From Tsuneonella flava (GTDB taxonomy: Bacteria > Pseudomonadota > Alphaproteobacteria > Sphingomonadales > Sphingomonadaceae): DNA of 64,000 bases. The notes beneath the pieces were generated by a model. The model made no database searches. It was not told the DNA's origin and worked only from the letters and a program-made list of their open reading frames with translations. This document shows, piece after piece, positions 16,421-25,900 of this stretch. Position 1 is the first letter of the stretch, and every line of letters begins with the position of its first letter. Location of the stretch: assembly GCF_002870965.1 (NCBI RefSeq), contig NZ_PHSO01000006.1:310001-374000 (forward strand). The letters run 5' to 3'. The position numbers were made by a program, and so were the translations under genes.

Positions 16421-17090
16421 CGCGCTTCGCGACGATCTTTCGCAAAACATTGGCATATGTTTCCGGTTCCTGCGCGCCGGGAACAAGGAACTGCCCATCG
16501 ATCACCATTGCCGGAACACCGGTGACATTCATATCGAAAGCCCGCCGCTCTTCCGCGCGCACGGTTTGCGCCAGTGCCTCGTCGTCGAGCGCGGCAGCGG
16601 CTGAATCGCGATTGAAACCAGCCTCTTCCGCAATATCGAGCAAGACCGCTCGCTCCCCGATACGGCGACGCTGCTGGAAATGGGCAGTGAACAGCGCCAG
16701 CTTGAGCCGGGTCTGCGCCGCGGCCCCGTGCGACACCAATGCCCAGCGCAACAGCCGATGCGCGGCAAAGGTGTTCCACATCGTCGCCGGGGGCGCCTCG
16801 CCTTCGCCGGTGTAATCGAACGGGAAGCCAGCGGCGCGCGCCCGCTCCGCCATCATATCCGACGCTTGCGCCGCCTGTTCACCTGTGCGGCCATATTTGC
16901 GAGCAATATGCGCGCGGCTTTCTTCGCCGTCGGGCGGCATATCGGGATTGAGTTCGAACGGCAGCCAGCGGATTTCCGCCGCAACCTCTCCCTCCAGTTG
17001 AGCCAGCCCCGCTTGCAGATTGCGGTATCCGATCACGCACCACGGGCACATGACATCGGACCAGATATCGATAGTGACGGTTTCACTCAT
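16410..17090 (-). CDS. FrnE-type DsbA family oxidoreductase
   Basis: 226 aa. The ATG at 17090 overlaps the nudC stop codon (ATGA), which decides the start over an ATG four codons upstream. A thioredoxin-like fold with CPWC at about residues 15-18 (IWSDVMCPWCVIGYRNL), a helical insertion, and the cis-Pro region NVTGVPAMVIDG identify the FrnE/2-hydroxychromene isomerase-like DsbA group. There is no signal peptide, so it is cytoplasmic, unlike the two secreted DsbA-like proteins in this window. Some relatives act in oxidative stress. Third gene of the hydrolase-nudC operon. Confidence 0.9.
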   Translation of the reverse strand: MSETVTIDIWSDVMCPWCVIGYRNLQAGLAQLEGEVAAEIRWLPFELNPDMPPDGEESRAHIARKYGRTGEQAAQASDMMAERARAAGFPFDYTGEGEAPPATMWNTFAAHRLLRWALVSHGAAAQTRLKLALFTAHFQQRRRIGERAVLLDIAEEAGFNRDSAAAALDDEALAQTVRAEERRAFDMNVTGVPAMVIDGQFLVPGAQEPETYANVLRKIVAKRVSS

Positions 17091-17962
17091 CTTGCGATCC
17101 ACCAGTTAAGCAGAAAATGGGCAATTGCAGTCTGCGGCGGAGGCAGGAATGCAGGATCGGCGCCACCCGCCATCGCATGTTCGACCTCGGCACGGGTGAA
17201 CCAGTGGGCATCGGCCAGTTCGGTCGTATCGATAGTCAGTTCCTCCCCGCTCGCCATCGCATGACATCCAAGCATCAACTGGCTGGGGAATGGCCACGGC
17301 TGGCTGGCGATATATTGCACAGAACCGGCCACCACCCCGGTTTCCTCCAGCACTTCGCGGGCAACCGCTTCCTCTATGCTTTCCCCCGGCTCGACGAATC
17401 CGGCCAGCGCGGAATAGCGACCTTCGGACCAACCCAGCCCACGGCCCAGCAACAGCTTGTCCGCATGTTCCACCAGCATGATCGTAACCGGATCGGTGCG
17501 CGGAAAGTGCTGCGCCCCGCAGGCGCCGCAATTGCGCTGCCACCCGCCTTTCGCCAGCGCGGTCGGCTGGCCGCATTTGGCGCAGAACCTGTGCCGCGCG
17601 TGCCAGTCCACCAGACTGCGCGCGCCGCCATATGTCGCCAGATCGCCGGGCGAGAGAGCGCCAAGCATATTCCAGACATCGCGAATGGCATAGGCCGGGG
17701 CATTGTCGCCTTCCGCCGGAACCGCAGCGAAGCAGCCTTTGCCGTCTTTGAGGCCGAGGAACACCAGTTCGGCATCGGGCGGGGCATCGGCCAGCGTGCC
17801 CCACACCAACCCGCCATCGTCGCCCAATAAAGGGGCCAGCCCTTCCATCCGCAGCAGTCGAGCACGCCAGTTCATCAGCCCGGCGAGCCGTTCGGGATCG
17901 GCCCGCACATGGTCGGCACGGTCGAGCGGCGATCCGGCGAAGGCGATAGGCGCGCCGCTCAC
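17087..17962 (-). CDS. nudC: NAD(+) diphosphatase / NADH pyrophosphatase
   Basis: 291 aa, starting at a GTG that overlaps the stop of the upstream hydrolase gene. A four-cysteine zinc ribbon (FCAKCGQPT ... NCGACGAQHFPRTDP) precedes the Nudix box GFVEPGESIEEAVAREVLEE, followed by the NudC-defining SQPWPFPSQLM. The enzyme hydrolyses NADH/NAD to NMN and AMP, and in other bacteria removes NAD caps from RNA. All key residues are present. Coupled by 4-bp overlaps to both neighbours. Confidence 0.93.
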   Translation of the reverse strand: MSGAPIAFAGSPLDRADHVRADPERLAGLMNWRARLLRMEGLAPLLGDDGGLVWGTLADAPPDAELVFLGLKDGKGCFAAVPAEGDNAPAYAIRDVWNMLGALSPGDLATYGGARSLVDWHARHRFCAKCGQPTALAKGGWQRNCGACGAQHFPRTDPVTIMLVEHADKLLLGRGLGWSEGRYSALAGFVEPGESIEEAVAREVLEETGVVAGSVQYIASQPWPFPSQLMLGCHAMASGEELTIDTTELADAHWFTRAEVEHAMAGGADPAFLPPPQTAIAHFLLNWWIAR

Positions 17963-19275
17963 TTAGCAGCCATCGCAGCGAGATCCTTGGCCACTGCTGC
18001 GGGGAATGCGCTGTGGATCGGATATACCTCCGACGGCATATACTGCGTCATCATTGTTGCGCGCAGATTGTGGGCGAAGTTGACGAACGCGATCGTTCCT
18101 GCCGCTCCGCCCCAGCCATAAGTGCCCGCTTGCGCGCCCAGCCCGACCCGGCCTGCCGCGCCAAAGCCCGACCCGTCGGCAAAAGTGCCCTTGGTAACCA
18201 CCCCGGCGGGCAAGAGGTTCGATGTGCCGAGCCGGACTGCCGGTTCGCTCATCACCCGCTTTCCATCGATCAGGCCGTAACCGAGCAGCATACGCAGGAA
18301 ACGGTCGTAATCGCGTGCCGAACTGATCAATCCCGATCCCCCCATCGGGAACGGCGGCGCCTCGGCAAAGATCGACTGGCGGCCCGGATCGGCAGGCAGC
18401 GGTGTGCCGTTGACCACGAAATAATTGGTAGTGAGCCGCGACACGTCCTTCGCCGGCACGCGGAAGAATGTGCTGGTCATCCCGCATGGATCGAAGATGT
18501 GCTGTTGCAAATACTGATCGAACGGCTGGCCGCTGGCGACTTCGATCACGCGCCCCAGCAGATCGATTGCGACCGAATAAGACCACTTGGTGCCCGGTTG
18601 CAAAACAAGCGGCAGCGCAGCCAGCCTGTCGGCAAAGGCCTTGAGACTCGGCGCCTGCGTCCCGCCATCGAGACCGGGGATAGGCAGTTTGGAAACCTGC
18701 CCCGCTGCCAACCCCGCATCGATATAAGCCTGCCGGATCGGCCCTTTCTGCATGATCGCGTAGCCAAAGCCCGCCGTATGAGTCAGCAAGTGGCGGATAG
18801 TGATCGGCTGTTTGGCAGGTTCTACATCGGTGACAGACCCGTCATAGGTCTTCTGAACCTTCATATCTTTGAATGCAGGCAGAATTTCATACAGCGGCTG
18901 ATCGAGGCCGAGTTTGCCCGCTTCGATCAACTGCATCACCGCCATGCCGGTGATCGGCTTGGTCATCGAATATATGCGATAGAGGCTGTCCGGCCCGGCA
19001 GGTGCAGTCTGTCCGATGGCCAGTGTGCCTTGCGACAGGAATTCGGGTGCCTTTTGCCCCCACCCTAGCGCAGCGACCATGTTAGCGACCTTGCGCGGTA
19101 CGACGTAGTCGCTTTCCAGCTTCGCGACATGGGTCCACACAGTATTCGCATCGGCTGCCAGAGCAATCCGGCCCAGCGGCAAGCTACCTATCGCCGCCCC
19201 CGCACCCAGCCATGCGCCTGCCCGCAAGATATTGCGGCGCGAAAGCTGCGCCGATTCGAATTCCCGGAATGCCAT
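17959..19275 (-). CDS. class C beta-lactamase-like serine hydrolase, Tat-exported
   Basis: 438 aa. The N-terminus has a twin-arginine signal (SRRNILRAG, then a small-residue hydrophobic stretch to about residue 40). The catalytic Ser103-x-x-Lys106 lies in YSMTK, and the second motif is a Tyr-Ser-Val near WSYSVAIDLLG, the form seen in EstB-type esterases rather than true AmpC (Tyr-x-Asn). It is therefore more likely a periplasmic esterase or peptidase-like hydrolase than a beta-lactamase, and no drug resistance should be inferred. First gene of the operon with nudC and the FrnE-type gene. Confidence 0.85.
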   Translation of the reverse strand: MAFREFESAQLSRRNILRAGAWLGAGAAIGSLPLGRIALAADANTVWTHVAKLESDYVVPRKVANMVAALGWGQKAPEFLSQGTLAIGQTAPAGPDSLYRIYSMTKPITGMAVMQLIEAGKLGLDQPLYEILPAFKDMKVQKTYDGSVTDVEPAKQPITIRHLLTHTAGFGYAIMQKGPIRQAYIDAGLAAGQVSKLPIPGLDGGTQAPSLKAFADRLAALPLVLQPGTKWSYSVAIDLLGRVIEVASGQPFDQYLQQHIFDPCGMTSTFFRVPAKDVSRLTTNYFVVNGTPLPADPGRQSIFAEAPPFPMGGSGLISSARDYDRFLRMLLGYGLIDGKRVMSEPAVRLGTSNLLPAGVVTKGTFADGSGFGAAGRVGLGAQAGTYGWGGAAGTIAFVNFAHNLRATMMTQYMPSEVYPIHSAFPAAVAKDLAAMAAK

Positions 19276-19362
19276 CGCGCCTACTCTCCAGATCAGGTTC
19301 GCTTACGAAACCCGGTTTGCGGCATAGGCTTGCATCGGTCAACGGGACTTGCGGCGAATGGC

Positions 19363-19380
19363 TGTTATACCCATATAACA
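19363..19380. promoter_or_regulatory. 18-bp dyad TGTTATA-CCCA-TATAACA
   Basis: A perfect 7-bp inverted repeat with a 4-bp spacer, lying between the divergent serine hydrolase gene (start 19275) and the small membrane protein gene (start 19384). It could be a repressor site, or overlapping TATAAC-like -10 elements facing both ways. Confidence 0.35.
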
Positions 19381-19383
19381 CAC

Positions 19384-19605
19384 ATGCTGAATGTACTTTC
19401 GATCCTGATCGGACTTGTCGCTCTTGTGCTGGCGATCCCGTCGGCGGTGCCATTGCTTGGTTGGGGCAACTGGCTGGTCCTGCCGTTCGCTGTGCTTGGC
19501 GCAGGGATCGGGGCGCTGTCGAGCAAGAACCACGGCCGCAATTTCTGCCTTGTGGTGCTGCTGATCGCCGCGATCCGCCTGTCGATCGGCGGCGGGATTA
19601 TCTGA
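19384..19605 (+). CDS. small two-helix membrane protein
   Basis: 73 aa from the ATG at 19384. Two hydrophobic segments (residues about 3-22 and 27-46) and a third weaker one at the end (VVLLIAAIRLSIGGGII) leave almost no soluble part. The pattern (VLSILIGLVALVLAIPSAVP, LLGWGNWLVLPFAVLG) resembles small inner-membrane proteins common in sphingomonads, with no known function. The start has only a weak ribosome-binding site because the dyad TGTTATACCCATATAACA ends 3 bases before it. Confidence 0.6.
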   Translation: MLNVLSILIGLVALVLAIPSAVPLLGWGNWLVLPFAVLGAGIGALSSKNHGRNFCLVVLLIAAIRLSIGGGII

Positions 19606-19649
19606 TCTGCGTAAAGGGTGTGGGCGCACAGCCCCGCCCGTCGGGCAAC

Positions 19650-20681
19650 TTATGCCAGCGCCCGTTGCGCCGCTTTGGCGAACAGCGTGGGCAGACCTGC
19701 CTGCTGCAGATCGGCAATCGGCCACCATTCGCCCCCGCCGGTGGGCATCGATGATCCCTCAGCGAGCACCATCACCGCCAGATCCAGATCGAAATGGGTG
19801 AACGAATGGCGCACCACGCCCGCCCTGCGCCATTCCCCTGCAACCGGCGGCATCCCGTCGCCATCGGCACGCGCGCTCCAGCCATCGGAGGGAAGCGCGC
19901 GCATCCCGCCCAGCATCCCCTTCTCCTCACGCCGCACCAGCCACACGGCCTCGTCGCGCACGATCCACCAAGCGGCGCCCTGGCGTTGCGGTTTAGCCTT
20001 CTTGGCAGGCTTAACCGGGTACTGCGCCGGATCGCCTTGCAATCGGGCGGCGCAATCGTCCGCAAGCGGGCACAACAGGCAACGCGGATCGCGCGGAGTG
20101 CAAATCGTCGCGCCCAGATCCATCATCGCCTGCGCGAAATCGCCTGAGCGGACATCGGGCGTAATCGCATCGGTGTGCACCCGGATCGCCTTGCGAACAC
20201 CGGGGAGCGGATCGGACAGCGCGAACAGGCGGCTGACCACGCGTTCGACATTGGCATCGACCACCACCGCTCGCCGGTTAAAGGCAATCGCTGCCACGGC
20301 CGCCGCAATATAAGCGCCCACGCCCGGCAGCTCGCGCAAACCGGCCTCGCTGTCGGGAAAGGCACCGTGCGCGCTCACCGCACGGGCAGCGGCGATCAGA
20401 TTGCGCGCACGGGAATAGTACCCCAGGCCCGCCCATGCCGCCATCACCTCTTCCTCCGGCGCCGCGGCCAATGCATCGACATCGGGCCAGCGCCGGGTGA
20501 ACTCCGCGAAATAGGGAGCAACCGCTGCCGTGGTGGTCTGTTGCAGCATCACTTCGGACAGCCACACGCGATAGGGATCGGGCGCCGGTGCGCCGGGCGG
20601 GCTGCGCCAGGGCAATACGCGGGCGTGGCTGTCGTACCAGCTCAGCAAGTCGCTGGCGATGGATTGCGCGCTGGCAGTCAT
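19650..20681 (-). CDS. mutY: A/G-specific adenine glycosylase
   Basis: 343 aa from the ATG at 20681; upstream extension is open but overlaps the divergent DciA start. The HhH-GPD core has the catalytic Glu in VWLSEVMLQQTT, the hairpin ELPGVGAYIAAAV and the conserved Asp in VVVDANVERV. The iron-sulfur cluster cysteines are present as C-x6-C-x2-C-x5-C in CTPRDPRCLLCPLADDC. The C-terminal Nudix-like domain recognises 8-oxoguanine. It removes adenine mispaired with 8-oxoG. The 5' end nearly abuts the DciA start, so the promoters overlap. Confidence 0.94.
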   Translation of the reverse strand: MTASAQSIASDLLSWYDSHARVLPWRSPPGAPAPDPYRVWLSEVMLQQTTTAAVAPYFAEFTRRWPDVDALAAAPEEEVMAAWAGLGYYSRARNLIAAARAVSAHGAFPDSEAGLRELPGVGAYIAAAVAAIAFNRRAVVVDANVERVVSRLFALSDPLPGVRKAIRVHTDAITPDVRSGDFAQAMMDLGATICTPRDPRCLLCPLADDCAARLQGDPAQYPVKPAKKAKPQRQGAAWWIVRDEAVWLVRREEKGMLGGMRALPSDGWSARADGDGMPPVAGEWRRAGVVRHSFTHFDLDLAVMVLAEGSSMPTGGGEWWPIADLQQAGLPTLFAKAAQRALA

Positions 20682-20695
20682 GGCCGCGCTATGGC

Positions 20696-21253
20696 ATGAG
20701 CGGCGCACCGATGGAACGCGATACTCCCCCGAAATCCGCACCTAAGGGCGGCAAGTCCGCTGCGCGCCGGTATGAACGCCCGCGCGGCGGCCCGGCGAAG
20801 GCGATCTCCGACCTCACTCCGCAAGTGGGGCGGCAGGCATTCCGCCGTTTCGGCTTCGTACAATCGAGCGTTGTGACGCGATGGCCGGAAATCGTCGGGG
20901 AAACCCATGCGCGGGTCTGTGTGCCCGAAGCGATCCGATTTCCCCCCGGCGAGAAGACCGACGGCATTCTGCAACTGGCCGTCACTCCGGCCCACGCTCC
21001 GCTGATCCAGCATGTGATCCCGGAAATCATGGAACGGGTAAACCGGTTCTTCGGATACAAGGCAGTGGCCCGGATAAAGCTACGGCAAGGCACCGTTAAT
21101 CCACCACGTGCTGAGGAACGTCCGAAGGCCCCGCCCTCGCTCAAACCGATCCCGATGGAACTGGGGGACAGCCTGCGCGATATCGGCGACCCGGAATTAC
21201 GCACGGTACTCGAATCGCTTGCGCGGTCGATTGCCGCACAGGAGGATAAATGA
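20696..21253 (+). CDS. DciA family (DUF721) helicase-loading protein
   Basis: 185 aa from the ATG at 20696; a second ATG at 20711 is equally possible. After a basic, disordered N-terminus the DUF721 core runs through residues about 40-140 (RRFGFVQSSVVTRWPEIVGE, LQLAVTPAHAPLIQHV, INRFFGY-like VNRFFGYKAVARIKLRQG). DciA is the ancestral loader of the replicative helicase DnaB in bacteria without DnaC or DnaI. Its stop overlaps the start of the first DsbA-like gene (ATGA). Divergent from mutY, an arrangement seen in other alphaproteobacteria. Confidence 0.85.
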   Translation: MSGAPMERDTPPKSAPKGGKSAARRYERPRGGPAKAISDLTPQVGRQAFRRFGFVQSSVVTRWPEIVGETHARVCVPEAIRFPPGEKTDGILQLAVTPAHAPLIQHVIPEIMERVNRFFGYKAVARIKLRQGTVNPPRAEERPKAPPSLKPIPMELGDSLRDIGDPELRTVLESLARSIAAQEDK

Positions 21254-21978
21254 GAATTTCCCATGCCGCCCGCCGCACGGCCATCGTGCTTGCAGCGTCT
21301 GTCGCGCTGTCCGCCGGGAGCACGGCATTCGCCAAAACAACATCGCAACCTGTCATACCCAAAACCTCAAACTGGGGAACGACGGTTAGCATCACCGACA
21401 ATGGCGCCCACGCGATCGGCAACCCCAATGCCAAGATCAAGCTCGACGAGTTTGTCAGCTACACCTGTCCGCACTGCTCCCATTTCGCGAAGGACGGCGA
21501 TGGAGCGTTGCAACTGGCATATGTCGGTTCAGGCAAAGTGCAGGTGACAGTGCACAATTTCATCCGTGACTCAGTGGACCTGACCGCTGCTCTGCTGGCC
21601 AATTGCGGACCAGCATCGAAATTCAAACAGAACCACATGATGTTCATGCTGCAACAGCCCAAATGGCTGGAGAAAGCCGAACGGGCGAGCGACGGCCAGA
21701 AGAAGCGTTGGAGCACCGGCGATTTGCCTGCCCGTATGCGCTCTATCGCAAGCGCGCTGGGCTTTTACGATATGATGGCTACGCGCGGATATTCGCGGGT
21801 CGAAGCGGATCGGTGCCTCGCCAACAAGGCAATGGCGGACAAGCTGGTCCAGGGGACCAAATCCGCCATCGAGCAATACAATATTCCCGGCACACCCAGC
21901 TTCGTGCTCGATGGGAACTTGCTCGCAGGCACTTTCACCTGGGAAATGCTGCAACCGCAACTCGACGCGCGGTTCTGA
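21250..21978 (+). CDS. secreted DsbA-like thiol:disulfide oxidoreductase
   Basis: 242 aa with a Sec signal peptide (residues 1-28, ending STAFA). The active site CPHC is at Cys73-Cys76, inside a thioredoxin fold with a helical insertion, and the cis-Pro loop is GTPSFVLDG near residue 215. This is the DsbA/thioredoxin_4 class typical of alphaproteobacteria. It should act on disulfides in the periplasm. It overlaps the DciA stop codon by 4 bp. A strong hairpin lies between it and the second DsbA-like gene. Confidence 0.88.
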   Translation: MRISHAARRTAIVLAASVALSAGSTAFAKTTSQPVIPKTSNWGTTVSITDNGAHAIGNPNAKIKLDEFVSYTCPHCSHFAKDGDGALQLAYVGSGKVQVTVHNFIRDSVDLTAALLANCGPASKFKQNHMMFMLQQPKWLEKAERASDGQKKRWSTGDLPARMRSIASALGFYDMMATRGYSRVEADRCLANKAMADKLVQGTKSAIEQYNIPGTPSFVLDGNLLAGTFTWEMLQPQLDARF

Positions 21979-21993
21979 TACCCCGCTTATGAT

Positions 21994-22031
21994 CCGGCGT
22001 TTCCCTCGCTGATGGCCTGTGGAAACGCCGG
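21994..22031. repeat. perfect 11-bp stem-loop between the two DsbA-like genes
   Basis: CCGGCGTTTCC (21994-22004) and GGAAACGCCGG (22021-22031) are exact reverse complements with a 16-base loop. No T-run follows. It could partly terminate, stabilise the upstream mRNA, or attenuate transcription into the second DsbA-like gene and smc. Confidence 0.6.
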
Positions 22032-22100
22032 GACTCCAATTTCGCTACGCAGGCTCTATCGTATAACCTGTTCTATCCTGCAGATTCGCTGAGGAATCAC

Positions 22101-22874
22101 ATGACGCCGAATTCACTTACCCGTTCGACCCTGATGATCGCCACTGCCGCCCTCGCGCTCGGTCTCGCTGCCTGCGGTAAGAAAGACGATGCCACCGCCA
22201 GTCCCAGCAGCGATCAGGCTATTGCCAATATCGCTCCCCCTGCAGGCAAATCATGGTCGGAAACCGTCGTGCAGACTGCAGACGGCGGCTACCTCGCCGG
22301 CAATCCCGATGCGCCGATCAAACTGCTGGAATACGGCTCGCTTTCATGCCCGCACTGCGCCCTCCTTGGCGCTGAAGCGGACGAGCCGCTGATGAACGAT
22401 TACATTGCCAGTGGCCGGGTAAGCTGGGAATTCCGCAGCTTTGCGATCCACCCACAGGATGTCCCGCTGACTGTTCTGGCTGAGTGCGGCGGCAAGGAAA
22501 CATTCTTCCCGCTGGTCGCACAGGTTTACAAGAACTTTGATTCGATGAACGAAGTGCTCAACGACAAGGCCGCGCTCGAACGCGCACAGGCCAGTGGCAA
22601 CCTGCCGCCGAACAAGCGCTTCGTCGCACTTGCCAATGCGCTCGGATATGTCGATTTCTTCGCTAAGCGCGGCTTGCCGGTGGATCAGGCCAACGCCTGC
22701 CTCGCCGATGCGAACAAGGCACAGAAGGTAGCCGATCTCGCGACGAAATACGGCAACGAAGGCATCGATTCGACTCCGACGCTGTTCATCAACGGCGGCA
22801 AAGTGGAATTGAGTGGCGGTGAAGAACCCTGGCCCCAGCTTGAGGCGGCGCTGCAACGCGCCGGTGCGCGCTAA
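22101..22874 (+). CDS. lipoprotein DsbA-like thiol:disulfide oxidoreductase
   Basis: 257 aa. The signal peptide ends in lipobox LAAC with Cys25, so this copy is probably membrane-anchored, unlike the soluble upstream paralogue. It has CPHC at about Cys83-Cys86 and STPTLFINGG as the cis-Pro loop. The two proteins share architecture and lie in tandem, suggesting duplication followed by division of labour (soluble and tethered). No DsbB is encoded in the window, so the re-oxidising or reducing partner is unknown. smc follows after 36 bp. Confidence 0.88.
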   Translation: MTPNSLTRSTLMIATAALALGLAACGKKDDATASPSSDQAIANIAPPAGKSWSETVVQTADGGYLAGNPDAPIKLLEYGSLSCPHCALLGAEADEPLMNDYIASGRVSWEFRSFAIHPQDVPLTVLAECGGKETFFPLVAQVYKNFDSMNEVLNDKAALERAQASGNLPPNKRFVALANALGYVDFFAKRGLPVDQANACLADANKAQKVADLATKYGNEGIDSTPTLFINGGKVELSGGEEPWPQLEAALQRAGAR

Positions 22875-22910
22875 GCAGCGCGCGGGGGCCAAGGGGGGAA
22901 CGGCCAGACA

Positions 22911-25900
22911 ATGCACTTCAGGCGGCTCAAGCTCAGTGGTTTCAAGAGCTTTGTAGAGCCGTCTGAACTGCGTATCGAACCGGGGTTAACCGGGGTTGTC
23001 GGCCCTAACGGTTGCGGTAAATCCAACCTGCTGGAAGCGATCCGCTGGGTCATGGGCGAGAATTCGCCCAAGTCGCTGCGATCGGGCGGGATGGAAGATG
23101 TCATCTTCGCCGGAACCGCGCAGCGCCCGCAGCGCGACTTTGCCGAAGTCGTGCTCGACGCCACAACCGATAGCGGCGATGAACTGGAAGTCGTCCGCCG
23201 GATCGAACGTGGCGCAGGCAGCGCCTATCGGATCAACGGGCGCGATGTGCGCGCCAAGGATGTTTCGCTCACATTTGCCGATGCGGCCACCGGCGCACAC
23301 AGCCCGGCATTGGTGAGTCAGGGCAAGATCGCACAGGTTATCGCGGCCAAGCCGACAGAACGGCGGATGATGCTGGAAGAAGCTGCCGGGATCGCCGGGC
23401 TTCACGTTCGGCGCCGCGATGCCGAAAGCAAGCTGCGCCAGACCGAAGCCAATCTGGCCCGACTGGAAGACCTGATGGCCGGGCTCGACAGTCAGATCGC
23501 CTCACTGCGACGACAGGCCAAGCAGGCCGAACGATACAAAGTGCTGTCGGATCAGATCCGCGTGGCAGAAGCGCGGGTGCTGTTCGCCCGGTGGCGAGAT
23601 GCCGCCGCCGCCGCAGAGGCCGCTCGCAAGGAAGCGCGGGGTGCGGATGAGCGGGTGAGTATCGCGCAAGTGGCTGTGACCGAAGCGCAAAAGGCGCAAG
23701 CGGATGCAGCGCAAGTTCTCGCCAAAGCACGCGATGAACTGGCCGACCGCCGTGACGATGCCAGCGCCCACGGCCACCGGATGGCAGCTCTGACGAACCA
23801 GCTCGAAGCGGCGGAGCAGCGGCTGGCCGATCTGGACCGGCAGAAAACGCGGCTGGAAGAGGATCGAGGCGATGCCGATCGGCTGACCAAGGATGCCGCA
23901 GAGGCGCTCGCCCGGCTGGAGAAAGAGCTGGCAGCCAGCGAAGCCAGCCTTGCCGCCGATGAGGAGAAGCGCCCCGCCCTTGCCGCGCGCCTGGAAAACA
24001 CCGACCGCGCCGCGCGCGCTGCCGAACTCGCGCTGGCCAAGGCGACCGCCGATCACGCCGGTGTCGAGGCAGAATGGCGTGTGGCCGAAGCCGAAGTGGC
24101 ACAGGCGCAGAACCGTCTCGACCGGATTGCCGCCGAGGTGCAACGGCAGGAAGCGGCCCGCGCCGCGCTGAGCGAAGCAGGCGATCCGGTGCAGGCTGTC
24201 GAAGAGGCTCGCCGTGCCGCAACCGATGCCGGTGCCGCACTGGCTCAATTGCAGCAATCGCTGGAAGAAAAGCGAGCCAGCAAAGAGGCTCTGCAAACCA
24301 CCCGCGACGAAGCTGCCAGCGCGCTATCCGCTGCAAAGGCCGAACTCGCCGGGCTGGAACGCGAGCACACCGCGCTGGAACGCGACCGTCAGGCCCGTGC
24401 GAAACAGGCTGCCAACCGTCAGGGATTGCCCGCCGCGCTCGATAAAGTGCGCGCCGCCCCCGGATATGAACGCGCGCTCGCGGCGGCACTTGGCCGTGAT
24501 GCCAAGGCACCGCTCGGCGCACCGGCTGGCGATGCGGAGGGGCGTTACTGGACCGGAGCGGATGTGCCGACACCCGTGGCAGACAGTCTCACGGCCCATG
24601 TCACCGATTGCCCGCCGCAACTCGCCGCGCGGCTGGCGCTGGTCCACGTCGTCGACAGCGACGATGGACGCGCGCTGAAACCGGGCGAGTGGCTCGTCAC
24701 CCGCAACGGGGCATTGCGCCGGTGGGACGGGTTCGTCGCTCGCGGCGAAGGGGCAGCGGAAGCAGCCCGGCTGGAGGCGGAAAACAGACTGGCCGAACTC
24801 GAACAGCAATTGCCCCCACGGCAAGCTGCCGTCTCCGAAGCGGAAGCTGCTCAGGCCGCCGCGCAGGATGAACTGGCGACACTTCAGCGTGAACTGGTGG
24901 CCGAAGAACGCGCCATGCAGCAGGCCGCCGATGCCGAGCGGCAGGCCCTGCGCGCACTCGATCAGGCCGAAGCCGCGCGCGATCGTCACGCAGCGCGGAT
25001 CGAGGAACTGGATGCCGCCGCCGAAGAACTGGCCGAACAACGCCAGGCAGCGCAAGCCGATCTGACAGCGGCACAGCAACGCCACGCCGCACTGCCTTCG
25101 CCAGAGGCGGGCCGCGCTGCGCGCGATGCCGCTCAGGCCAAAAACGAAGCGGCGCGCGATACGATGCAGGCGGCAAGTGCCGAACTGGCCGCGCACGATC
25201 AATCGTTGGCTGTTGCGCGGGAACGCACCGCCGCTCAGCGCAAGGATATCGCCAGCTGGCAGGCACGTTCGGGCGAAGCGGCACGTCGGCTCAGTGAAAT
25301 GGCCCACCGGTTCGAAGAGATCGAACAGGAACGCGCAGTCATTGCCGCCAAGCCCGAAGGGCTGATGCGCGAGATCGAACAAGGCGATGCCGTGCGTACC
25401 CGTCTGACCGAAGCGCTGCATGAAGCGGAAGCCGCCGTCGCGACAGCACATGAAACCGCGCAAGCTGCCGACCGCGCTCTGGCCGATAGCACCGAAGCGC
25501 TCGCGTCCGCCCGCGAAGGGCGCGCTGGCCTTGCCGCCCGTGCGGAAAGCGAAGAGCAGCGGCGGGAAGAAATGACGCGCATGTCAGGCGAGCGCTTCCA
25601 GTGTCCGCCACCGTTGCTGGGCGATCGCTTCGGATTTGACGACAGCGAGGTGAAGAACGCCGGGCTCGAATCCGAGGAACTGGACCGGCTGACCAGCAGT
25701 CGCGAGCGCATTGGTCCGGTCAATCTCGTCGCTGCAGACGAACTGGAACGGATCGAGGCCGAACACGGTAACAGCGCAGAAGAGCAGGCCGAACTGACCG
25801 AAGCCGTTGCCCGACTGCGCGGATCGATTGGCAGCCTCAATCGCGAAGGGCGCGAACGACTGCGGGTGGCCTTCAACGAAGTAAACGAACACTTCAAGCG

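Noticed and set aside
17959-19275. Antibiotic-resistance beta-lactamase
   Set aside because: The second motif is Tyr-Ser-Val, as in esterases, and the gene is in a housekeeping-like operon; the class C-like fold alone is not evidence for drug hydrolysis.
24324-25463. Long open frames antisense to smc
   Set aside because: Created by the repetitive GC-rich coiled-coil codons of smc; no family resemblance or ribosome-binding site.
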